A stretch of 64,000 nt of DNA. Source: Ciona intestinalis (lineage: Eukaryota > Chordata > Ascidiacea > Phlebobranchia > Cionidae). Under the pieces are notes generated by a model, which saw only the letters and a program-made list of their open reading frames with translations, had not been told where the DNA came from and did not search any database. Positions 24,279-39,300 of this stretch are shown in pieces (the stretch's first letter is position 1; each line of letters starts with the position of its first letter). The stretch lies in NCBI RefSeq assembly GCF_000224145.3, contig NC_020170.2, positions 439,001 to 503,000 of the forward strand, given 5' to 3'. A program made the translations under genes and the position numbers.

Positions 24279-24480
24279 AGGATGTGGAAAGATGGGACAC
24301 TTTTAGTACATAATGTTTAAACATCCCGATCATGTTTTAAACAATTAACAACGGTCTATGAGAGTCGGGAGGATACGTTTTTGGGGGTCATGACGGTGCG
24401 TTTGTTTGAATGTTCTTTGTTTACTACCAAATGAGACAAGAAAATAAAATAAAACGTGTCCCATCTTCCCCACCCTAATG
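24279..24480 (+). mobile_element. MITE copy
   Basis: Left arm GATGTGGAAAGATGGGACAC and right arm GTGTCCCATCTTCCCCACCC. The core includes CATGTTTTAAACAATTAACA and TTTACTACCAAATGAGAC, with a small extra insert near 24385. Confidence 0.88.
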
Positions 24481-25469
24481 TACTATTCTTGAAGGAATTA
24501 CACGAGGAAAAGCATAGGCACAGACTTAGCCAAGCAAGACAAGGTCGTGTTGTTTAATCTCTGAGATACAAATGAAATATAGTGCACCATAATACAATGC
24601 ATTTGGCAGCTTGACGCTAAAATACACAGGGTCTGCTAGTACATTAAAACCTCTCGTCCAAATAAACCGTATTTATACAGCAAGTCACAAAAATAAAATA
24701 TCGCCAAAACCATAGAGATATTATGAAAAGATATATTTAAGATTTGTAAATATTAATATCTAAAATATCTGTGGTTAAAACAAAATTTCTTTCCTTACTT
24801 TTTAGGGCACGAATTAGGTGATCATATAGTTTTTTTTCGTCGAACAGTTGTTTTGGTGTTTTTATTCTCCGGTTGTTAGTTTCCGCTCATCTCAGTTCTC
24901 ATTCTTAATATCTTAAGTCTTTTAATTTTGTCCAAAATTAATTAATAATTTGTGAATTTTAGAACAAAAACGTTTCGATTAACCGCAAAACTAGCATACA
25001 ATAAATGTTAAGCATAATTAGAGTAACCAACCATTGTAATGTATGTAAATGAATGAATGTAACGATTACTTTCCTGTTTAATCAAAAGCGGAAAAAGGTT
25101 AATCTTAAACCCTAATTCATTATTTGCACCCTGAGAAATATTTCTAACTAAGCATAGTGTTATAAACCATAGTGTCTCAAAATATCGATCCCAAACCATC
25201 ACAGTTGCATTGCATGACTTTAACTGCTAGCTACCGATCACGCTTCCGCAGAAGCATCGAAAGACCGCCTATATATAGTATCTGTCAACTTTGGGTGTGT
25301 GGGTTACTCAATCTACACAACGATTAACACAACAGCAGCAAACGATAATGTTAACAATTGTAAATTTACAACTAAACACATGTTCCAGGAGTTTTACGAT
25401 GCTTATTTAAAGTTTACGCATATTCATTATTATTCATGTTATTATAGACCGTGACCAGACTCTGTAAAA

Positions 25470-25605
25470 AAAATAATCACCCATAAAGTAACATATATGG
25501 TAACTCGTAAGCCGGCACGAGGTGTTACACCCGTATGATAACGACTGTCGTTTTCCGGCCACGCGAGGATAAAGTAAGTAACATTCATTTTCATTCATTC
25601 ATTTA
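25470..25605 (+). mobile_element. SINE tail copy
   Basis: AATCACCCATAAAGTAACAT, GGCACGAGGTGTTACACCCG and GGATAAAGTAAGTAACATTC match the 3' half of the local SINE. It is followed by an ATTC simple repeat at about 25595-25616. Confidence 0.75.
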
Positions 25606-26032
25606 TTCATTCATTCAAAAAATGTTTTTTTTTACGGACTCCGACCGTGACCATTTATTGGAGCTGTGCTCTCCTGTTTAGATGTTATTTTATGCATCAG
25701 AACAACAGTGGAAATTACGGAAATCAGTTAAAAATAATAATATTGTAAATTTTCGATAAAGTAAATCAATGTATAAACTATTGAATTGTACTTTAACTTA
25801 ATAATTTAGACGTGTATCTTAATTTTGAATAGTTAATAATCACATATTTAACATTACTGCAAACTCCGATTTACATTCCGATTTAAAAAGTGGAATTCCG
25901 TAGAATTTACGCACAGTTAAAACGTAATTCCAAAGAGTCTTGCAATTTTTTCACAACATCTTTATTTTGGTATTAACATTTAATTTGCACAGTTGGTGTT
26001 AAAATGTTTGGATATTAATGTAAGTCTTAGAA

Positions 26033-27363
26033 ATGCCAGGTTCAGGCTGGATTCTTCCGGTCAAAGCAAAGTACGGTGTTGGTAAGCTGTTATACTTAAT
26101 TGGTTCCTAAATATGTTTTCGATCCAAAGTGCGATTTGGCGTTTGTTATTTAAACTAGTAATTTTTTCCTGCAATTGAATATAAATAGTAGAAGCAATTG
26201 CAAAAATGAAATCATAACATATGCTTCCCAGTACACTTACACCATACTAGTTATTATTAACTCATGATCTACATTAACACCATTAATTTACAACTAGAAT
26301 ACTTTGTCATATTTTTAGTTTATTAATGCCATTGCGTTACAATAAGTCCATAAGTTGTTCAATTTGTGTCAATCAATGTTTAGCTTACCGACCTTAAAAG
26401 AGCGTTGTTAATTGTCCAAAACATGAGCAGGAAGTATATGGGATATTGGATAACATAAAAGTTAACTGTTATCTTGCCACGCCAATCATGCATTGAGAAT
26501 TATTTTTTCTGCTGGAATTTATCATTATATTCAGACTGCTAGCTTCCATTTAATTTTTATAGAAGTTGTAATAACATTTTGTTTTATTAAATGAGTCAAA
26601 ATGACAGTGTAGCTATCCCATTTTTTATTTTTCAGTTGTGTACAGTTATTACACCAAATCTGAAAACCACCTCAATCTATCAGTGGGAGATGTAGTTCAC
26701 ATAATTGAAGAATATGAAGGTAACATAAAAACATTAGGTTCGTTTATAATAACAAATTGTTGAATTTGCCGGGTTATGTTTTGTTCCATGACACAAGATT
26801 TGTAACATTGTAACTTCTTATATGCAGTTTTTCTTATTTGTGTCAGAGTAATATGCATTTTCTGGAAATATACATTCATCAATATCCATGTAAAATAATC
26901 ACTTTCCAGCCTACCATGTTGTGTTAAGTGTAGTCAAAATGTTTAAGCCTGCTACATATCATACAATATTTTTAATTAAATATTCTTGTCACACAAAACC
27001 TGTAACTTGTACTAATTTGATTTAAGGAACATGGTATAGAGGTTTTGTTATTGGAAACAAAAGTAAAAAGGTAAGATTTAAGTCATGTAACCGTTTAACG
27101 TTTAATTGTTTTCAAATGCAGGTACAGCTTTAGATGCATTGTATTTAATTTACAGACTTCTAACTTTTATTATATATTGGATTTGTTTAAGGTTTGAGTT
27201 TAGAATTGAATTTAAAGAAGTAATATTAAAGCTAAAATTTAGCTTTGTTTTTATTTTTTGTTTTGATAAGCCTATAATATCTTCCCAATTAAATTTATTT
27301 TAATCAGGGAGTGTTTCCTTCCAACTATGTTCATCTTAAGGAAGCAGTGGTTGAGAGAAGGGG
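26033..27363 (+). other. DOCK SH3 domain (exons 1-4)
   Basis: Encodes KYGVVVYSYY, the acidic [15 protein letters not shown] turn, the WYRGF tryptophan and [10 protein letters not shown]. This is a complete SH3 fold that in DOCK1 folds back on DHR-2 and is released by ELMO. Confidence 0.92.
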
Positions 27364-30300
27364 GTAAGGTGTTGGTTAACTCTGTTTTATTATTATAAAA
27401 TAATGCAGAATCATGTAGACCTATCTCATTTCTTAAAATGGGTGCCGCAATTTAACAACGATTTGTTACACAATTTTTACATGTGTTGTAGCTGTCCTCA
27501 ACTGCAACGATTTTTGTCATCGCCCAAAATATTAAGAAATAAATTAGTGGCAGTGAGTAGCAGCAATTGGACTGGGCTAAACTAGTTCACAAAATTTGGT
27601 AAATATATAAAATGTTAATCAAAGACTTTATGAACCCCCAGTTACAAACTCACTTCTGGGTCGTGATCCAAGGGGTCAATAAAGTGTGCAGCATGAATCA
27701 TTTTTTCACTTTGCATAAAACAATCCAGGCGAACTGAAAACATCATTCCAACTGAACTTCCTATTGTACAAGAAGTTACCAATGTACTAAGGGAGTGGGG
27801 AACCATATGGAAGAATATGTACAAGGTATATATTACTTTATATAGTTAAACATACCCTATTATAGAGATGTATCATGTATGCTGCAACTAAACTGTAGTT
27901 TGATAATTTCCTAACATGGCGCAGATAATCTAGAAATGCACTTGCAAGTGTATGTTTGCAAAGCAGATAACACCACACATGTTCACACATGCTTAGTATT
28001 TTTGTTATTTTCTTCCAAATTGATACCGCTTTTTATTACTAATAAACAGCCAACTGTTACTGTTTATTAACTTTGTCGTAGTGATTAAAAGAGTTAATAA
28101 TTTACAAAATATAAACTGTTTGTTATACCAATACATAAAGTTTTAACTACATAGTCTAGTACACATATATTAATAACATTAGCATTTTATGGATGCTTAT
28201 AAACTGTTGCTATCATGCATCATTTACATCTAAGGCAATCATTTTCTGTATACTGACATTTTAATGTTTTATTCTGGTCATCTTTACCAGGGTAAATACA
28301 TCTTGCTACATTACATGGATAGCATGTATAATGTAACAAATCCCTCTTCTACAGGCACAAGACAACCTCGATGTTTTCAAGCACGTTCGAACAATGATGA
28401 GGGAGATAATTGAAAAGAGGAAGAGAGTTTTATCCGGAACTCTTCCCGCTGATGAGATGACAAAGATCTGTCATCAACTTGCTGATCTTGTGGATGTTGG
28501 AAATCGTCTTCTTAAACTTGATCTTAGTGTCCGTAATGAAAAGACGTATCAACTTGCTGACATTCGGGATTTGAGTTCACTTGAAGTGTTCAGAATGGTG
28601 AGTATGTGAATTCATTCCTTAAATCCACCATTGTCGCGGTTTGTTTGTACTTGGGCAAGACACAAGGATGTATGGTTCCATGCTGTACATCATGGTAACT
28701 TTTGATTTGTGTAATAACTCTTGTGTGAGCTCACCATGTTACAATTATTAAGTGACCATCATTATTCTTAGGTTTTATTACTCATAATATTTTGGTTTTA
28801 TGTTATGAATATTAACGTTTTTGTTCTATTGCAAAAACAAAAGTTGTTAACCTTATTGTTACTTTACCATCAGCATGAAGTTGCTTCTACAAAAGTTGAT
28901 AAAAAGATTCAGGAGAAAAAGATAGATAGACACGATAAAACAAAAGTGATGGAGACCATACAAGAAGCAAGGAAATCTCATGTTTACAGGTTGGTCTTCC
29001 ATTAAAATATGTCAGGTCAATACCAAAAATATGTATATATTGTTATGTTTTTTTTTATATCTCTATAATATATTTATATGTTTATTTTATATATATAATA
29101 CTTACAAAAAGAATTGAGTTATTGTTATTGGTGTTGCTTTAGTTTATCAAAAAGCATTAAGATTGTGTGATGCATTTTATGCTTATTATTGGTAACTAGT
29201 GAGGGTACTGATCTGACTTATTTCCCCAAATGTTTACCTTATACTGCATATAATATTTAATATACTCATTTTTATTAGTGCAGTTATTGTTGGACAAACA
29301 TAATGTAATTAGCCCCAGAATTGAGATCTTTATGTTATGTCTTTATTATTATTGTATGAATGTTGCTTTTTTATATCGCATTTGGAAACTTTACAAGTTA
29401 TGTCGCAACTTTTAAAATGTTTTCATTGGTATGATTGGCTATACCTTTTTATTTGTTTATGACATCATTATTTGATGATATCATCATCCACCAGCTTGTA
29501 TGTTGCTGTAAAAAACTTTGTTTGTCGGATTGGTGAAGAAGCTGACGTCTTCATGTCTTTATATGATGGAGGGGAGAATGTTTTCATCAGGTACTTGCTG
29601 CTTATACTTAAATAACTCATGTCTGTTTTATTAACCTGCAATTTTTAAAATGTAAAGTTGTGTTTATTTTGAAGTTTAATTCATCCAGAATGTTTCAAGA
29701 GCATAATAGATGTTCCAACTGCAGTGAGAACAGCTTTGAAACTGAGTTCTAGCATTACTAATTGAATATGTTTCACTTTTTAGCGAGAACTACTATGTGA
29801 GATGGGGTAGTCAAGGTTTACCAAAGAACATTGATATGTTAAATAATTTGAAAGCAATATTTACAGTAAGTTCTCAATTTTTTAAAAATATTTTCGTTGT
29901 TTGAATACTGTTAAAAGTACCATTTGTTCATAAATGAGGTCATTCACATAAACAATAAGGTCAGGGTCATGTATTGTTACATTTGTTAGGTTATACAATG
30001 AACGATCTTTGTCTTTTTTCTCTGTTTGTGAGTATGGTTAACATGAGCCATTCATGTATTTTCCTGGATTACAAAATGAAAGTGAAGGTTTTGTGTATGT
30101 ATTCGTTTGTACAAATGATGGAAAAACAAGATCCACTCTAGCAGTATTTTATAAAAAGATAAAAAGTTGAACACCTTTGATCCAGAAAAACTGACTAACT
30201 TCCCACCATTTATATTCTTTTTAGTTCACCTTATTGTTTTTGTTGATATTATTAATGTCACTCTAAACAAGTTGCCTTATATTCTATAACATTTAAGTTG

Positions 30301-33300
30301 TAATAAATTGTGCTTCTATATGCATCAAATCAAGTATTATATTTGTTTTTATTCATTAAATATTTTTACAGGACCTTGGAAGTAAGGATCTTCTTCGAGA
30401 AAAAATATTCCTTGTGTGTAAGATTATAAGGATAGGTGAGTAATGTGTCAGGAAATAAAGTTGATAATTGTAATCTTCCATTGTTACATGTATGGTTTGC
30501 AAGTCTAGTATGGGAAGCTTGTGTGTTGCAGATATCTCTTTAGAGTTATCTTTTATTATTATTTCTTTCCACCTATAGTAAGTCTATTCATTGGTTTGTA
30601 AGTGCAGCACTTTCACTTGCTTTGTTTAGGTTTACTTGGTAAATATTTGTATTATATGCTTGGAAGTTTTTGTGAGAAATAATGGTCATGTGTAAATTAA
30701 CTGAACAGCTAAAAATACCAAGGTCATACATGGATAATAAGGAGTTTAAATTAAATTAGGAATTTGTACAATAATACAGCGGCCATATAAACAATTGGTA
30801 TACTTTATTTGTGTCTAGTATAGTAGAGAAAAGTTGTATCTATTAATCATTTTATAACTGGACAGCGAGTAAACTGTGTATGAATCATCAATCACTATAT
30901 GTGTAATGTATGTTCCTGTTATAACTTGATGGTTAACACGGGGTGTACCAACTAATACTCTATGTTTATATTGTATAAATTAAGTAACCCCTGCAATAAC
31001 TTGACAGCAAGCATAAGGTATATGAAACCTCATGTGCGTTTGGTGTGTAAGAATACATTTCTGTTGTAACTGACAGTCAGCATGAGGTGTATGAATAAAC
31101 ATTCTATGTTATCACTAAGGGCGAATGGAATTAAAGGAAGCCGATCACAAGAAGAGAGCATCAGGTCTACGACGAGCATTTGGGGTTGCTGTTATGGATA
31201 TAACTTCCATTATGAAGGGAACACAGGACAGCGATGAAGACAAACAACTGTTCATTCCGTTCATGCAGTAAGTTTCGAGATTTTCTGTTAAAAATACTTT
31301 TGTTTGCTGGACTACAATAATTTAGTTTGTGTTTAGAGGTCAAAGTTTTAACGTATCTCTATCAACACAAACTGAAGAGGACATTGTTATGCTGCCGCTT
31401 ATTTTTTTTACTTTCTGCATATTTTTCAGTGCATTGTAAAATTGGTAATGAGCATAAGTTCGTAGGATTCTTAATTAATGGCTATGAACCTTTTGTTATT
31501 TTTACAGTATAATAAATCGGATAATATTATAAAGTTATTTTTGTATATTTTGATATTTTAACCTATGCATATCATAACAGCCAGTTGCATGGACTCACAC
31601 AGATTAGAATTTTTTATAATGTAAATTCAAGTAACACTTAAGTTTTATTCCAGAGTTTCGGGAGAAAATGAGAATTTGCAACAAGTTATAACAAGAGCAA
31701 TAAGTAGTAGGGAGATCAACCACAAAGGGCAAGGTTAGTTATGTTTACCTACTATTTCTAATGCAAGAATCGCTTGTGTGTTTTTTATAACAATTAAAAA
31801 GAACCAAATGCTTCTGAATAAAACATACACAAATAATAGTAGGTTAAAAGATGTGTGTGCTACTTTTTTAATGTATACCTTCAATCAACAAATATTGTTT
31901 AGTTTAATAATATTAGCTACCATAAACAAACAGCCAGACTCGTGCCACTGTGCTTGCTTCATTTAAAATAACAATTCTATTTGTTAATGCATTACTCGTG
32001 CTCAAATTTATATAAACACGTTTTCCAAGAACTGATCTTCTGGCACAAAATAATAATGCAGATTTCCTTAAACCCAACTTAACAGTCTCGGCAGTGTCGG
32101 CACAAGACAGATAAAACTTTTAGTTTAAATAAAACGTATTTGTTTTTTGTGCCAGAAGATTAGTTCTTGAAAAATTGTCAGCGAAATATCTTTTAAGGTT
32201 TGTGGGTTTCACTGAAGATGTTGCACGGAGATTTGAAGACGATCCGACACGACTTCCAACATCTTGTTGATCGTTCCACTGCAGAAGTTCGGAAGATGGG
32301 ATTTCCTGAGATTATAATGCCCGGTGATGTCAGGAATGATCTCTATGTTACTATTGTCCAGGTTAGGTGGTGTCATAATAATATTTGTGACACAAGTGAT
32401 GCAATCACCATCTACATCGTAGTTTGTGTCTTTGTGTGCCAGGAAGCCAGTGTATTGAAATCAGGCGCAGACTATTGTAAAACTTTCACTAATTGACAAT
32501 ATTTTATAAAAATATTTTGGTAGTGATCCTTATATACCACATCGTGTGGTATATAATTTTATAAAATTCAAGGTTTTAAAATCGAGTGTGCTGCAAAAAA
32601 GCCTAAAGACCTAAGTGTTCTGTGAAGCTTAAGATTTAGACAACCCTGCATTAAATAATATGCATCGACATGTAAAATCTTATTTAATATGTAATGTACA
32701 GCTAAGAAATAATGATAAAATAACGAATGAAAGAGAAAAAATAAGTGTTTCTATTTATGCATAATGTATAATCACTGTATGAAGAATTGTAAATACCATG
32801 AATGTATACACATGTTTAAACGCAGTTTATCGCAAATAACTTAAGTTTGGCTCAATATGTTGCTTAGACTAACCATTATTCTACTCATACATTAAATAAC
32901 CACAGGGTGAATTTGAAAAAGGGATAAAAAGTTCGCAGAAGAATGTTGAAGTTACAATGTGTGTGTGTAATGATGAAGGACATGTTATCCCTGTAAGTGT
33001 TGGTTGCTTTCTTTTGTAATTAATTCATTCAATCATTATTATGATTCTATCTTTAATATAATATTGCCATACTAATTTTGCATTTATAAAAAAATAAAAT
33101 ATAACAGGTTCTGCAGATATGGTTAAGTACGAAATATATTTAATACATTGTCATTTTATAAAAAAAAATACTAGTGTATATTCATATACTTTTTATTTCA
33201 TTCATAAAGAAACAACATAGAAAATCAATTTATTGATTAATTAATAATTATGTTCATGTCTATAGTTCAAGTTATTATATAGACATAAATTAGTATTATA

Positions 33301-36300
33301 ATGTAAAATCCATACTTGTTTATCAGATGGTGGTTAGCATGGGTTCGGGTGAGAACTCTGAAAGTCAATATCGATCTCATATTTATTATCAGAATAAATC
33401 ACCAAAATGGATGGAGACAGTGAAGGTAATGTTTCATTTATTCCTAGTAACAAACAATTCAAACTCAACATTACAATTAATACAAGGTATAAATTTCCAT
33501 GGTTGCTCCAACCCAGTGGTCACTAATGGGTTGTCTAAATTGTCAGCCATAAACAGAAAAATGACCCTAAAATACTTGGTAACCTATAAGCGAAAGATTT
33601 ATGTTATACCTCCACACAGGGATTAATATGTTTAATTCATTTATTTCATACTTCAACATACAAGTAGCCTGGGTGTTGCGTTAAGGGGAAAATATTGTCT
33701 AAAAGTATGTTATCTATAAATGGCATTGGAACTTATGTATTAGAGGCAATATCACAAACCTCTACCTGTTTTATATATTATATCATGGCAAGCTCCTGCA
33801 TTTGTGAAAGTAACGCCATGAATTTTAATGTTTGTATATTTCATCGTCAGGTTGTAATCCCGATTGAGGATTTCTATAGCGCTCATCTGCGTTTCACATA
33901 TCGTCATCGATCAACATTTGAGAACAAAGACAAAGCTGAGAAAGATTTTGGATTGTCGTACGTTCGTTTGATGAAGAGTGAAGGAACTACATTACAAGAT
34001 GGGGTTCATAACCTGCTTGTGTATAAGGTGGGTTTAACGATTCCAATGGCTTTAGAGCGAGATGGATTTTAACCATTTTTTTATTTTTTGACTGATGTAT
34101 CAACGGTAAACATCAGTTTGCACTTCATTGAAATCAAAATATTAATTAAATAATCATATCCAAATATTCTGGATTGTGATTTACAAATAGATTATTCAGT
34201 AATTTCATAATTTCATTATCATTATGAATGGTCAAGTTAAATAAAAGACATTTTAACACATTACTTTTTGTAAATTTAAAAAATTAATTTAGAAATTATT
34301 TTTATAAATAGTTTTGATTTTGTTATTTTATTTAACAAGTTATAAAAGTCCCCTACAATTCCAGGTTGAATCACGTAGATTGGAACCAAACGATGCAAAA
34401 AAATATCTTTCTCTTCCTCCTTCAAGATCAGACTTAGATAGTTATAAATCTAAACCTGGTGCATCACCTAGTGGTCAGAGCAGGTTGTTTAACTCTCGTG
34501 TGGAAGGATTCACGTTAAGTCGAGATACTTTCCAAATATCCACGCTTGTGTGTTCCACGAAACTAACACAGAATGGTGAGATGTTTTCCATTTGTGAAAG
34601 TAGCTGTATCAAGTGAACTGATTTGTTTTCATCGTTTATAATATTTTAGGTATAAATACTTTAAAGAGGAAGAAGTTTTCTATTTTTATTAATAAAGTTG
34701 TTTGTTGCAGTTGATTTGCTTGGTTTGTTGAAATGGCAATCACAGAAGAAGAATTTGAAAAAGAATTTGCAATCGTTGATGAAAGTTGATGGGGAGGAAG
34801 TTGTAAAGGTGGGATGGAGTTTGGATTATGACAAGTTTTTTCTGCATACTGACAATTTCTTATAATATGTTATCGGTTTTACCAGTTTAATTAGTTGTTG
34901 ATCTAAAACTTCTTTATTATTTCAGTTTCTTCAAGATACGTTGGATGCTTTGTTCAATATTATGATGGAACATCTTGATAATGGATCTTATGATGCATTA
35001 GTGTTTGATGCATTGGTGAATAATATATAGTTGTTGTTACATCATTTATATATGTTGGTAGATGTAGTTGAAACAACATTTTTTCTTTTAAATATTTGGC
35101 TATTAGAATGAAGATCTAATAATTAAAAATACAACAAACCTAAATTAAAGCCACACAGAAAACGCATATTTGTATCATATCATTATTGAAAATAAAGAAA
35201 ATGATATGTCATTTTATAATGCGTTGTGAAATATTACCCCTATTTACAGATCTACATCATTGCGCTCATAGCAGAGAAGAAGTTCTATCACTTCCATGCA
35301 GTGTTGGATAGTTATATACTTGAACATTTCAGTGCCACACTTGCTTATGAGTAAGTTTACAATCATTGTTGTTTTTTTATTCTATTTTATTAATGTGGAT
35401 TTATAAATACATGGTGTCTAAAAATTAACAGTTTTTTAAAGCAATACCTTGATAACTACAATGTTAGGAATTAGTTTTTTTTAAAGCAAGTAAAAACTGT
35501 TTGGTTATTTTAGCCAGGATTGTCAAAAGTATGGTCATGTGAAAAAATGTCAAAAGTTTTTGGGACACCTGTACATTATTACAAAATGTAATAAAATTAT
35601 TTTTGTTCCCGCCAATAATGAAATTCTATCTAAATTCCATCATGCTACAAAATGTGTGTATGCTGCCACAAATATTTTAGTAAATGTCACATATTAACAC
35701 TTTAAACTTGGATAAGCTTGGAACTAAAACTTTCGCAAAGTTATTTTGGCAAGATTTTCAAACTACCAAATCTATTCAAACCCTCAGAGTCATTCTGACA
35801 TATTTGTCCAAATTATCATCCATATGTTTAATAATACAATTTATTTTTAAACGGCAACGAGTTTTTACCTGTGTTGTCTGATCTAAAACAATGATTATTT
35901 CACACGACACATCACACATTGTCTGTTAAAATAATGCCTGCTTCTGTGGTTGGCACAGTTTTGTGATTAGCTGCCAACTTTTCAGGTGAAATTCCAAGCT
36001 TTTCAACATAATATTTGTTCCACAGAAAACTGACCAAGGTTCTTGTCATGTACCTTGATAAAGCACAACAGGAGAATTACAGAGAACCACTGATGAAGGC
36101 ACTTAAGGCTTTGGAATATATATTCAAGTTCATTGTTAGATCAAGGATATTGTTTCAACAGTGAGTTGAACTGTGTTGATATATACAGGGTACAAATAAT
36201 AAGGCTTAATGTTAATATATAACTGAAAATTCAAAGCTAAAAGTTTAAAGCTTACAAAATGAAATAAACAATTCACAATCAAGATCCTATAAATACTAAG

Positions 36301-39300
36301 TTCACATCCTAGCCTATAGCTTCTGAACTGGGCCATAATTTGTTCTCAACCTTAAACTCTTTCTGTGGTAATCTTAAGTTCGCTTTATTAAATTGTTGTT
36401 TTATTATTTCTGGTTTTGAATTGTTGGAATAACAAAATATTTCACCAGGTTTGATGATAAAGATAAGAAACAATTTGAAAAAGGAATACGTAATGTGTTC
36501 GAAGCAATCAACAGATTGATGAAAATAACTGACAAACCAACTATTGCTCTTCAGGTAAATATCTTACTTTCAAAACTTGTTTATTTTTTGTTGAAAATTT
36601 ATGAAAGCGTTGTAGATGAAATAAATCTATGCAAATTTTGACTCCGTATAATTGTAGTTTATGTTACAGTATGGAAACTGAGTGTTATAAGTAGAATAGC
36701 CATGTCTGTATAATACATGTTGTTTCAAAAAATAACAAAAATAAATTGGTTTCTTTTTTTAAATATACGAACATTAGATTATTTTTTTAAAACTTTAGAT
36801 TCATTTCAATGGTTGGCATCAAATTAAAGTTTTAAAATATAGATGTATATATATGTCTTAGTGAATATTCATTACATAAGTTGTTTATTACATCATATTT
36901 GTTATACCAGGCAACAGCTATGAAGTATCTCACATCTGTTATCAAAGATATCATCACTGTGTTTGATCCTAAAGAACTCAGGTAAGCATGTTTCTGTCTG
37001 GAAGCATACCGAAGCTTTACAAAAGAATTATTTACATTCAGTGCTTAATAGTAAAACTGCAGAAGAATATTATATACGTGTTGGAATAGTTAGATATTTG
37101 CCTGGAAGTTGAAACCGCCTGTTTGTTATAGTATTTTAATTAAAAATTGTAAATATTTTGAATTTATGTAAATATTTTGTGATCTTGTACTAAGCATTAA
37201 CCTCAAGAATATTCTTGGTAATGTTGAGCGTCCAAGTCTCTTCCTCAAATCATGAACCTGGTTTACTTTATCTTGCCTGAGGCTTTCATGGTGGTCTCGC
37301 TTCACTGCTCATGTGGAAACGTCTGCTATTGGTTGGATTAAGTTGCTCTGTCACGCGCGGCTGTTTAAACAGATTGTTTGTCATGTGTTGGTTTACTTTA
37401 GTGAGTGCTGTGCTCTACATGCTTGCTCACTCGGCTAATGTGCAGCTAGCTTCTATAGTTTAAGTGTACATGGATATGGGATAGATAGCAGAAATTTTAT
37501 GCAGCTAAATTCAGTTAGTTTAGGTATTTGATTATATGGAACCAGTATATATTTGGGTATTAGTTAATCACATTATAGTGGTTTAACACTGAGGTTAAGG
37601 CATTTATATAGTTAATTATATATATTAACAATGTTGCACAGCTATTTTATTTTCATCACCCAGATAGACGACACTGAAGTAGTGTAGTTTAATGACATTA
37701 GTTGCAAATGGATAAAAAACGTAGTTTATCATTTGCTGGATACGACAAACCTGTTAGAAGGACTCCTTCCAAGAGGAAACTTCGCCCACTTACTAATTTC
37801 ATAGAAATCTCATTAACACCAAGTAAAAAGCAGCAAATAGTTGAGTCGAAAAAGGCAAAAACTCCATCCAAGACACCTTCTAAACGGAAGAAGTTATCCC
37901 TTGATGATGCTCTTGATGATGAAAATGAAGTTTCAACAAAGAAAAAACAAAAAAGTTTTACTGATTTGCTCAAAAAATTTGAAAGTTCATTAACGAATAG
38001 AAAGATCACACAAGAAGATAGGTTGATGGAAATTACTAATTAATCCATTTTAATATTTGATTGCAGTTTTTACTAAACTCGTTTTAAGGGCTCACTTGAA
38101 CCTGTGTAACAGCATACAGTTTGAGAAATTGTAATAAATGGCACTATAAAGAACATAACTGCCTTTAGCATTAGTCATTTAAAAAAAAGAAAAAAAGCGT
38201 TTTCAATAAAAGCAAAAGAAAGTTGTCATGATATGACATGGGTATCTGGTTAGTTTTAATTTACAACACAGTTTACATCTGTGATTGTGGTTCGGTTTAG
38301 CTTTACATTCAATTCTGTACAACATGTTGGCATTCAAAGTCTGTTTAATATTTTTTTTCTATTAACTTTAAATTAGAATAGTAATTTAACATATTACTTT
38401 CCCAGTTTACTTTTGAAGACATTCGTATCCAATGTTCCAGCTGAGCGACTCACAAAGCAGAAAGTTCAATGCATGCTCGACATCGTGCATAGTGACATAT
38501 TTAAAATGCAAGGTAAGGCTATCTCATGCACGTATACAAGGAATAAATAAAATCATTTTCTCATTTGCAATTTATACTCTTGTGCCTAAGCTGTTGTTTA
38601 ACAAAAATTTAACATTGATTTAAATTTCTGTAAAAAGTGATAAAAATAGCGAAACATCTAGATTTTAATAGACATTTGGTAATGAAATTTACCAAATAAT
38701 GTTTTCTGCTTTATTTTCATTGATTATGTTACAGATTGCCGAATCATCCTCTTAAAAATGATGACTCATCATCTGAAACAACTTATGGAAAAGGAAGAAG
38801 AATTAGACACTTGTGGAAAGTTGCTTGCTGATATTTTAACTTTGTTACGATCCAATAATGTTGTAAGTTATTTTTAGCAACTTACTTAATAACAATATTT
38901 ATGTAATATTGCGGTTTCATGTTAATTGAAAGCTGTTATGTCATAAACCCTAACTTCCCCAATCTTACTTTGTTGGCTTTGTATTAACGATTTTTAAAAA
39001 TACCTTTTATACCAAATGTTCTGGTGGCTGATGTTTTTCATAATAATTTACAACACAAAAGTTGGAGATAAATATGATATGTCTAAAGTGAAGTTATGTT
39101 TAAACAGGGAAGACAAATACCTTGATCTATAAAATCATATGACTCGACAAGACTAATGAACTTCACGCATATTTTTAAAATGTTAAAATATTTGTTGTTT
39201 AAATATAAAGAACAGAATAACAGCAGTAGCATGTGTACAAATTTTACGAAACTGTTTCTGGACATTTTTTTCAAACTTTTTTAGTGAAATCAAAATTTCC

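Larger units (their letters stand above)
22502..26032. other. Divergent intergenic region between netrin-4 and DOCK
   Basis: This 3.5-kb stretch should contain both promoters. It holds a MITE (24279-24480) and a SINE tail (25470-25605). A TATATATA run near 25270 is a possible but unproven core promoter element. An AG acceptor at 26029-26030 lies 2 nt before the DOCK ATG, so an upstream untranslated exon or a trans-spliced leader is expected. No protein-coding exon was recognised. Confidence 0.55.
36982..38405 (+). other. DOCK intron 23, hosting a nested gene
   Basis: The intron joins the AG of exon 23 to the T of exon 24 in phase. Within it, 37200-37460 is visibly richer in G+C than the surrounding intron, and 37708-38043 holds an intact single-exon reading frame on the same strand. 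Confidence 0.8.
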
